From JBAXRT01 sp037131065 (lineage in GTDB: Bacteria; Bacteroidota; Bacteroidia; Bacteroidales; FEN-979), in NCBI GenBank assembly GCA_037131065.1, contig JBAXRT010000166.1, positions 1 to 5,260 on the forward strand: DNA of 5,260 nucleotides, written 5' to 3'. Both the position numbers and the translations under genes were made by a program. This document shows positions 1-5,260 of the stretch, one piece after another (position 1 is the stretch's first letter; every line of letters starts with the position of its first letter). A model generated the notes under the pieces. It did not search any database, had not been told where the DNA came from, and was given only the letters and a program-made list of their open reading frames with translations.

Positions 1-479
1 GCGGTGAGGATCAGGGTGAGCAGCGTGGGACCGGCATTCAGGATGTTGGCCCGCCGGAACTCCTCCCTCCCGAGGAAGACGCCGCCGGCAAAGACATTCA
101 CGAGCAGCAGGGGGATGGTCATGAGGACCAGCACGATGATGAGCGGGTCAATGACCCGGGGCTCGGCAAAGAAATAGACCGACCCGCAGATGATGATGCT
201 CAGGAGGCTGGTGTAGAGTACCAGGATGAAGAGCGCTGAAACAATATTCTCTGCCGGAAGGATCTTGTTGCCGATGTGGTAGATCGCCGACCGGCGGATC
301 CCCATCTGGGTGAACCCGATCACGATGACCGGCACCACGATGATGGAGGAGTAGAGGCCGAATCCTGCCGCTCCCAGCAGGCGGGAGAGCAGGATGCTGA
401 TGAGAAGGTTGCAGATGGTTACCGTGAGGTTACTACCCAGCACACTTAATATATCCTGGAAATAGGATCGTTTCGCCAT
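1..479 (-). CDS. Wzx/MATE-type polysaccharide (oligosaccharide) flippase, N-terminal part, cut by window edge
   Basis: Probable inner-membrane flippase that moves lipid-linked oligosaccharides across the cytoplasmic membrane for surface polysaccharide assembly. I translated the minus strand from the ATG at 479-477: 159 codons are open with no stop and run off the left edge. The protein starts MAKRSYFQDILSVLGSN. Hydrophobic segments lie at about residues 12-32, 41-58, 79-104, 111-131 and from 149 onward. The stretch SRLLGAAGFGLYSSI (32-46) between the first two is the typical signature of the first helix pair in this superfamily. Family members are usually 400-500 residues, so about one third is visible. 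The ATG directly abuts the TAA of the preceding gene, which suggests translational coupling, and no Shine-Dalgarno is seen. The membrane topology and signature support the flippase superfamily well. The substrate, and whether it is an O-antigen, capsule or other lipid-linked transporter, cannot be judged from this part. Confidence 0.85.
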   Translation of the reverse strand, partial: MAKRSYFQDILSVLGSNLTVTICNLLISILLSRLLGAAGFGLYSSIIVVPVIVIGFTQMGIRRSAIYHIGNKILPAENIVSALFILVLYTSLLSIIICGSVYFFAEPRVIDPLIIVLVLMTIPLLLVNVFAGGVFLGREEFRRANILNAGPTLLTLILT

Positions 480-3400
480 TTAGTTCGGTTTCCAGTCGGG
501 TAATCTTCCCGGCGTGGCCGGGGAACCGCTCTTTTCTGCCATCTGCTCGATCTGCGGAATCTCCGTCTCACCGAGGCTCTTCACCTGGTTGTAAACCGTG
601 GGAAACTCCTTTTCGAGGATCTTGTAAGCATCGAGCTGGCCCTGGGTCGGACTTCCCGTGGATCCCCAGGTGATCCAGGCAAGCTTGCCCAGCCGCTGGT
701 TGAGTGTCACCGGCGCCGGCGGGTTCTCCTCCTCGCTTGGTTTGCCCGTATTCCGGTTGAATTTCACATTCAGGATATCATCAAGGGCAAGTTGGGCATC
801 CAGTGCCCTCTTCATGAGCTCGGGGGAGGCATCGGGCGTGCTGTTCAGTGCCTGCAGGATGCTGGTCACCCGTTTATACAATCCTTCGGCATAGTTCTCA
901 GTTCCCTGCATCACGTGGGTAATTTCGGCCACCTTTTCATGAAATGCAACCATTGCCTTACGGTCGGTTGCCGGGATCGTCACATTGTTCAGGACCACGG
1001 CATTGAAATCGACCGGTCCTGCGATCTGTCTTGTTTCTCCGCCTGAGGTCATGGAAAGGCTTACCTTGTATTTTCCGGGCATGGACAGCACGCCGCTGCC
1101 GTTGGTGGAGAGGGGATCGTACTTGTCGGCATCCACGGTCCTGGTCGACTGATACCTGAGGTCCCAGATTACACGACTGATCCCTTTCGACGGGCTCTTC
1201 CGGATGATCCGCACCGGGGATCCCTTTGCATCGGTGATCGTAAAGGTGAGGTAAGGATCGATCTCAAGCTTCTCCGCCCTGAGCTCTTCTTCCGTGGGCT
1301 GAGGGATCTTCTCTCCCTTTTTGAACAGCTCTTTCTCTTTTTCTTTCCTGATCTCCTTCTTTGTTTTGGGAACATCCTTGACAAAATAGGTGAAAACAGC
1401 CCCGAACTCAGGGTTTTTCGCCATGAACACGGTCGATCCCTGTCCGTATTTCGAATCGGTGGGGAGATACATCAGGGCATCCTTTACCGGGAAAAGATAT
1501 GCCTGCTGGTCGAGGTTTTCCTTCTTCAGCGACCTCAGTGGAGTGTAATCATCCAGGATATAAAATCCCCTTCCGAAGGTGGCGAGTACCAGATCATTCT
1601 CCCGTTTCTGGATCACCATGTCCCTTACCTGGACGGAGGGAAGTCCCGATTTCAGCTGGATCCAGTTCTTTCCGCCGTCGATGGTCACAAAAACACCGAA
1701 TTCAGTCCCGGCGAAAAGGAGGTCGCGGTCCGTATCATCCTGCTGAATGCAATGGACGGCGCCGTTCTCCGGGAGGTTCGCCGAGATAGAGACCCAGGTT
1801 TTCCCTTTGTCGGAACTTTTAAGGAGATAGGGTTTGAAATCATCCCTCAGTATATTGTCAAACGAGGCGAAGACGACATTCTCATCGAACCGTGAAGCAA
1901 AAATATCACTTACATAGGTATTTTCGGGCACACCGGGAAACTTCTCCACCCTGGTCCAGTTCTTCCCTGCATCCTCTGTTACCCGAATCAGGCCGTCGTC
2001 GGTACCGGCATAAAGCAGGTTCTCTTTCACCGGGGATTCATCAAACGAAACAATAGTCCCATAGAGGGAGGTCGAAATATCTTTCTGAATGGCATCCCAT
2101 GGCCAGTATTTTCCCATCACCGGCCAGCTGTTCCGGTCAAGCCCGGCCGTGAGGTCATCGCTGATCACCTGCCAGGCGCTTCCCCGGTCGTCGCTCCGGA
2201 AAACCTTGTTGGCTGCGCAATAGAGCCGGGTGGAGGAGTGGGGGCTGATCAGCAGGGGTGTGTTCCAATTCCATTTGTAGCTCTTTTCGCCTTCGCGGGG
2301 TTCGGGACGGATATCGATGGCCTCCTGGCTCTTCCGGTCGTAGCGGACCATGCCGCCGTACTGCGACTCGGCATAGACGATGTTGGGGTCGGTGGGATCG
2401 ATCTGCGACCAGAAACCATCCCCGCCGTTGGTGACAAACCACTCATCGGTGAGCACCCCGCTGCCGCTGGTGTTCCGGGAAGGGCCACCCACGCTGCTGT
2501 TGTCCTGTGTGCCGCCATAGACGTAGTAGAACGGGGAGGAGTTATCCACCTGCACACGGTAAAACTGGGTGACCGGCAGGTTCGGTTTGAAAATGTATTC
2601 CTTTCCGGCATCCCAGGTCTCGTAGATCCCGCCGTCGCCACCGATCATGAAGTGCGAAGTTTCCTGCGGGTCGATCCAGATGGCATGGTCATCCACGTGG
2701 CGTTTGTTATTCCCGACCGGCCGCCAGGTTTTGCCGCCATCTTCGGTTACAGCCGAAACAGTCTCCATCGAATAGACTTTGTCCGCATCCTTCGGATCGC
2801 AGATGATCTCATTGTAATATTGTCCCTGGGCAACATGATTGCTCATCTTCTGCCAGGAGGCGCCCCGGTCGGTACTCCTGTAAAACCCCGAAGCATCGGC
2901 CGTCGATTCAATAATGGCATACACAACATCCGGGTTAACCGGTGAAACGGCAAGACCGATGCCGCCCATGTCACCGCCGGGCAGTCCGGAGGTGAGCTTG
3001 TCCCATGAGGCTCCCCCGTCAACCGACTTGTAGATCGCTGTCTCGGGTCCTCCCCCGATCTTCGTGAAGACATGCCTGCGGCGCTGCTCCGATGAGGCAT
3101 AAAGCACATCGGGATTACGCGGATCGAGGATCACATTGTTGACCCCGGTGTTCTCGCTGATCTCAAGGACCATCTTCCAGTTCTTTCCGCCGTCGGTGGT
3201 TTTATACAATCCGCGGTCGCCACCCGGTCCCCACACGGAGCCTTCCGCAGCCACGTAAACCACATCAGAGTTCCTCGGATCGATCAGGATCTTTCCTACC
3301 TGACGGGAATCCTTCAGTCCCATGCTCTTCCAGCTTTTCCCTCCATCCAAGGTCTTATAAACGCCGTTGCCGTAGCCCAGCGAACGCTGGTGGTTGTTCT

Positions 3401-3767
3401 CCCCGGTACCGAGCCAGAGCACATTGGCGTTGTTCGGATCCATCACGATACATCCCATCGAATAGGCCCCGTAATTGTCGAATACCGGTTCGAAGGTCGT
3501 GCCGTTGTTGACGGTCTTCCATACATGCCCGGAGGCCACCGCCACATACCATTCGCTGTGGTTTTTTGGGTTCACGGCAAAGTCGGCGATACGGCCTGAA
3601 TTGAATGCAGGGCCGATGCTTCGGAATTTCAGACCGCTGATCAGGGATGAATTGTAGACGGAATCCTCCTTTGCCTTCTCCGTGATTTTTTCTTTCTGTG
3701 CAAACAGCCTGGTTGTCGGGATGGAGACAAACCATACCGACAATAAAATGATGAAAAGTTTTTTCAT
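480..3767 (-). CDS. Secreted two-propeller Asp-box (BNR/sortilin-like) protein, often labelled glycosyl hydrolase
   Basis: 1095 residues, exported. The N-terminus MKKLFIILLSVWFVSIPTTRLFAQ is a signal peptide, probably cut near residue 23-24; it has no lipobox cysteine. About eleven Asp boxes (S/T-x-D-x-G-x-x-W) follow, at 83-92 (degenerate), 137-146, 188-197, 246-255, 296-305, 340-348, 382-391 (degenerate), 523-532, 595-604, 649-658 and 693-702. This fits two beta-propellers (about 45-400 and 400-745) as in sortilin/VPS10 and GH74 folds; a GGTQDNSS motif lies at 418-425. A Lys/Glu-rich linker (799-835) leads to a FlgD-like Ig domain (about 837-925, including GISRVIWDLR and MPGKYKVSL) and a helical tail (about 935-1080). 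There is no clear type IX C-terminal sorting domain. Database labels such as glycosyl hydrolase or photosystem stability-like factor come from the fold only; the function is unknown, perhaps binding of glycan or protein at the surface. ATG start 4 bases after the mtnA stop. Confidence 0.9.
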   Translation of the reverse strand: MKKLFIILLSVWFVSIPTTRLFAQKEKITEKAKEDSVYNSSLISGLKFRSIGPAFNSGRIADFAVNPKNHSEWYVAVASGHVWKTVNNGTTFEPVFDNYGAYSMGCIVMDPNNANVLWLGTGENNHQRSLGYGNGVYKTLDGGKSWKSMGLKDSRQVGKILIDPRNSDVVYVAAEGSVWGPGGDRGLYKTTDGGKNWKMVLEISENTGVNNVILDPRNPDVLYASSEQRRRHVFTKIGGGPETAIYKSVDGGASWDKLTSGLPGGDMGGIGLAVSPVNPDVVYAIIESTADASGFYRSTDRGASWQKMSNHVAQGQYYNEIICDPKDADKVYSMETVSAVTEDGGKTWRPVGNNKRHVDDHAIWIDPQETSHFMIGGDGGIYETWDAGKEYIFKPNLPVTQFYRVQVDNSSPFYYVYGGTQDNSSVGGPSRNTSGSGVLTDEWFVTNGGDGFWSQIDPTDPNIVYAESQYGGMVRYDRKSQEAIDIRPEPREGEKSYKWNWNTPLLISPHSSTRLYCAANKVFRSDDRGSAWQVISDDLTAGLDRNSWPVMGKYWPWDAIQKDISTSLYGTIVSFDESPVKENLLYAGTDDGLIRVTEDAGKNWTRVEKFPGVPENTYVSDIFASRFDENVVFASFDNILRDDFKPYLLKSSDKGKTWVSISANLPENGAVHCIQQDDTDRDLLFAGTEFGVFVTIDGGKNWIQLKSGLPSVQVRDMVIQKRENDLVLATFGRGFYILDDYTPLRSLKKENLDQQAYLFPVKDALMYLPTDSKYGQGSTVFMAKNPEFGAVFTYFVKDVPKTKKEIRKEKEKELFKKGEKIPQPTEEELRAEKLEIDPYLTFTITDAKGSPVRIIRKSPSKGISRVIWDLRYQSTRTVDADKYDPLSTNGSGVLSMPGKYKVSLSMTSGGETRQIAGPVDFNAVVLNNVTIPATDRKAMVAFHEKVAEITHVMQGTENYAEGLYKRVTSILQALNSTPDASPELMKRALDAQLALDDILNVKFNRNTGKPSEEENPPAPVTLNQRLGKLAWITWGSTGSPTQGQLDAYKILEKEFPTVYNQVKSLGETEIPQIEQMAEKSGSPATPGRLPDWKPN
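1661..1680 (-). repeat. 20-bp direct repeat, copy A, in Asp box 11
   Basis: The plus-strand sequence tccagttctttccgccgtcg is identical to bases 3176-3195. It encodes the DGGKNW core (697-702) of the last Asp box of the propeller protein. After one mismatch the next four bases also agree. It is a repeat of coding origin, not a mobile element. Confidence 0.9.
3176..3195 (-). repeat. 20-bp direct repeat, copy B, in Asp box 3
   Basis: Identical to 1661-1680. It encodes the DGGKNW core (192-197) of Asp box 3, about 1.5 kb away in the same gene. Other Asp boxes use related but diverged codons, so these two are the best-preserved pair. Confidence 0.9.
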
Positions 3768-3771
3768 TGGT

Positions 3772-4815
3772 TTATGATAAGATCTTTAAAATCGATTCTT
3801 TTTCCGGTTTGATGATCCCCTTTTCGGTGATGATCCCGGTGATGTATTTCGCCGGGGTCACGTCGAAAGCCGGGTTCAGCCCGTGTGACCCGGGCGAAGC
3901 CACCCGTATCCTTTTGATCCGGCCATCTTCGTCCATACCCTCCTGGTAAAGAAGCTCCTCTTCGCTGCGCTCCTCGATGGGGATATCATTCCCGCTTTCA
4001 CAGCTGCGGTCGAAGGTAGAGAGCGGGGCGGCAATGTAGAACGGGATCCCGAACTCCTTAGCCACGATGGCCTTCTCGAAGGTGCCTATCTTATTTGCCG
4101 TATCTCCGTTTATGGCGATGCGGTCGGCGCCGGTGATCATCAGGTCGATCATTCCCCGGGCCATCAGTGACGCCCCGGCATGATCGGGGATGATGACATG
4201 AGGTACCCCGGCCTGCTGAAGTTCCCAGGCGGTGAGCCGGGCTCCCTGTCCCCGGGGACGGGTTTCATCCACATAGACAAAGATCTTTATTCCGGCGGCA
4301 TGGGCGATGTAGATGGGGGAGAGGGCGGTGCCGTAATCGACAAAAGCCAGCCACCCGGCATTGCAGTGGGTCTCCACCCTGATGCCGTCGAACATGAGCG
4401 CCTGCCCGTGTTCCCCGATGCGCTTCGAATCCGCGGCATCCTTGTCGGCGATGGCGGCTGCTTCTGAAAATGCCGCTTCTGTTGATCTCATGCCTGCAAG
4501 GAAAACCTTTTCGGTGGCATGGAAGAGGTTGCGGGCGGTGGGACGGGTTGAATCGATCTCCTTCCTGGCGGCCATCACATAAGCCTCCCGGTTATCGCCC
4601 GGGGCTTCGGCGAAGGCCTGCGCCATGGCAAAGCCGGCCATCGCCCCGATGGCGCCGGCCCCCCTCACCATCATGGTGCGGATGGCATGACAACTTTCGC
4701 TGTAATTTTCAGACTTATTGATCCTGAATGAGAATGGCAGGAGATTCTGATCGATGAAAAAAACGGTTGAGTTTTCCATCCAGACTGTCCGGTGATCCCT
4801 GCCGTTGACCTTCAC
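3772..4815 (-). CDS. mtnA: S-methyl-5-thioribose-1-phosphate isomerase (MtnA, eIF2B-alpha-like fold)
   Basis: Cytoplasmic aldose-ketose isomerase converting 5-methylthioribose-1-phosphate to 5-methylthioribulose-1-phosphate in methionine salvage; some relatives also act on 5-deoxyribose-1-phosphate. The 347 residues match the usual family length. Visible family motifs are the MKVNGRDHRTVW N-terminus, MVRGAGAIGA (49-58), RPTARNLFHA (91-100), ETHCNAG with the catalytic Cys151, YVDETRPRGQGARLTAWEL (181-199) with Gln190, GADRI with the catalytic Asp231, the ANKIGT motif (Asn241, Lys242), and NPAFDVTP near the C-terminus. All expected catalytic and ligand residues are present. The start is GTG (4815-4813); the only nearby ATG, at residue 13, would remove the conserved first strand. 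Two motif differences stand out: RGAG in place of the common RGAP, and RPRGQ in place of RPLLQ. No other methionine-salvage gene is visible, so the physiological substrate is not certain; a related sugar-1-phosphate isomerase is the main alternative. The gaps are 6 bases to the upstream gene and 4 to the downstream gene. Confidence 0.93.
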   Translation of the reverse strand: MKVNGRDHRTVWMENSTVFFIDQNLLPFSFRINKSENYSESCHAIRTMMVRGAGAIGAMAGFAMAQAFAEAPGDNREAYVMAARKEIDSTRPTARNLFHATEKVFLAGMRSTEAAFSEAAAIADKDAADSKRIGEHGQALMFDGIRVETHCNAGWLAFVDYGTALSPIYIAHAAGIKIFVYVDETRPRGQGARLTAWELQQAGVPHVIIPDHAGASLMARGMIDLMITGADRIAINGDTANKIGTFEKAIVAKEFGIPFYIAAPLSTFDRSCESGNDIPIEERSEEELLYQEGMDEDGRIKRIRVASPGSHGLNPAFDVTPAKYITGIITEKGIIKPEKESILKILS

Positions 4816-4821
4816 ACCGGA

Positions 4822-5226
4822 CTATAGAACCGTTAAAATATAGGAGCTGTCCAGTTTCGCGATCGCCGGCAGGTAGATCGAGGAGAAGCCGCTCAGGGTC
4901 ATACCGCCGTAATTGGCAAAACAGTTGAAATAGTATTTGCCGGGATAGAGACGCGGAAAAGAGGCCCTGCCGTATCCGTCGGTGATCACCTTTCTGACCA
5001 GCAGGAGGTTGTCGAGGCTGTCCCTGGATAATGCGAGGTTTACGTACTGACCGGTCAGCAGCAGGCCTTCGGAGTTCCTGATAAAGACATTAAGCCTCAC
5101 CGAGTCGGCGTCAAAGTCTTCATAATTGGCAATGGGAGGTTCCTCGTTATTGAGCTTAAGGCAGGAGGAAAATGCCAGCCAGAGGAAGAGAGATGCGGAA
5201 AAGAAAACAAGGGCTTTCCTGACCAT
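4822..5226 (-). CDS. Small lipoprotein with probable prealbumin/Cna-B-like beta-sandwich, function unknown
   Basis: 134 residues, not recognised as a named family. The N-terminus MVRKALVFFSASLFLWLAFSSC is a lipoprotein signal: basic start, hydrophobic core and a lipobox-like FSSC with Cys22 as the lipidated residue. After a short polar linker (LKLNNEEPPIANYEDFDAD, 23-41) the rest (about 42-134) is rich in beta-strand patterns. The segment VITDGYGRASFPRLYPGKYYF (80-100) resembles the 'T-D-x-x-G-x-A-x-F-x-x-L-x-P-G-x-Y' core of carboxypeptidase-regulatory or Cna-B-like domains, which are common in Bacteroidota surface proteins. This is a resemblance I see by eye, not a tested match. The mature protein is likely an outer-membrane lipoprotein, perhaps periplasm-facing or surface-exposed. 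The ATG lies 34 bases from the right window edge; it has no Shine-Dalgarno and its first two bases overlap an inverted repeat. It is the first gene of the tight minus-strand cluster as far as can be seen, and stops with TAG 6 bases before mtnA. Confidence 0.82.
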   Translation of the reverse strand: MVRKALVFFSASLFLWLAFSSCLKLNNEEPPIANYEDFDADSVRLNVFIRNSEGLLLTGQYVNLALSRDSLDNLLLVRKVITDGYGRASFPRLYPGKYYFNCFANYGGMTLSGFSSIYLPAIAKLDSSYILTVL

Positions 5227-5244
5227 TGTATATGAGATTACAAT
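5225..5244. promoter_or_regulatory. Inverted repeat ATTGTA-N8-TACAAT touching the first start codon
   Basis: On the plus strand ATTGTA (5225-5230) is followed by 8 bases and then TACAAT (5239-5244), a perfect 6+6 bp dyad. It covers the first two bases of the lipoprotein start codon and the sequence just upstream. It could be an operator for a dimeric regulator of the whole cluster, or a weak leader hairpin masking the start. The 34-base leader is AT-rich, so chance is a real alternative. I find no convincing Bacteroidota promoter (TTTG / TAnnTTTG) within the window; the promoter is probably beyond the right edge. Confidence 0.3.
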
Positions 5245-5260
5245 ATTTTGAACCCGAGAC

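Larger units (their letters stand above)
1..5226 (-). other. Putative four-gene operon: lipoprotein, mtnA, propeller protein, flippase
   Basis: Four co-directional genes are separated by 6, 4 and 0 bases. There is no room for a promoter or a terminator hairpin between them, so co-transcription from a promoter right of 5226 is the simplest reading. The propeller-flippase junction is TAAATG, typical of coupled translation. Internal promoters inside coding sequence cannot be excluded, and the operon continues left of base 1 at least through the flippase. Confidence 0.75.

Noticed and set aside
2155..2641. Overlapping minus-strand open frames (95 and 130 codons) inside the propeller gene
   Set aside because: They are out-of-frame readings of Asp-box coding sequence, with Arg/Pro/Ser-rich translations and no family resemblance; the main frame is intact with no frameshift.
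2238..2945. 235-codon open frame on the plus strand
   Set aside because: It lies wholly antisense to the propeller gene, has no recognisable domain or leader, and its low-complexity composition is what GC-rich codons give when read from the other strand.
3768..3771. Terminator or promoter between mtnA and the propeller gene
   Set aside because: Only four bases separate the genes and no GC-rich hairpin followed by a T run is seen.
4180..4721. Three plus-strand open frames opposite mtnA
   Set aside because: They are antisense to a well-conserved enzyme gene and their translations show no plausible protein features.
4777..4779. ATG at residue 13 as the true mtnA start
   Set aside because: It would remove the MKVNGRDHRTVW segment, which matches the conserved N-terminus of the MtnA family; the GTG at 4815-4813 is preferred.
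5227..5260. Possible tRNA 3' part, because GGGTTCAAA on the minus strand resembles a T-arm
   Set aside because: The following bases cannot form the 5-bp T-stem and no CCA-type end or acceptor pairing is visible.

Overview
The window looks like a piece of a Bacteroidota chromosome of moderately high GC. Four reasons point there: a large secreted multi-Asp-box (BNR/sortilin-type) propeller protein of a kind common in that phylum, a small SPII lipoprotein, no recognisable Shine-Dalgarno sequence before any of the four starts, and AT-rich bases before the first gene. The phylum is an inference; the genus cannot be read from this sequence.

All coding sequence is on the minus strand, so the window reads from right to left. 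In transcription order: (1) 5226-4822, a 134-residue outer-envelope lipoprotein with a probable small beta-sandwich domain of unknown function; (2) 4815-3772, an MtnA-type methylthioribose-1-phosphate isomerase starting at GTG; (3) 3767-480, a 1095-residue secreted protein with about eleven Asp-box repeats, predicted to form two beta-propellers followed by a FlgD-like Ig domain and a helical tail; (4) 479 to the left edge, the first 159 codons of a Wzx/MATE-type polysaccharide flippase that continues outside the window.

The intergenic gaps are 6, 4 and 0 bases, and the last junction reads TAAATG. The four genes are therefore very probably one transcript. Only the 34 bases right of 5226 lie outside genes. 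They contain a 6+6 bp inverted repeat (5225-5244) touching the first start codon, which could be an operator or a leader hairpin but may be chance.

Functionally the cluster mixes a cytoplasmic sugar-phosphate isomerase with three envelope proteins (lipoprotein, secreted propeller protein, flippase). No shared pathway is obvious. I see no RNA gene, CRISPR array, insertion sequence, phage gene or intrinsic terminator. Nothing here is clearly a new system. The points most worth checking are the unexplained mtnA/propeller/flippase linkage, the probable loss of glycosidase chemistry in the propeller protein, and the variant phosphate-binding motif of the isomerase.
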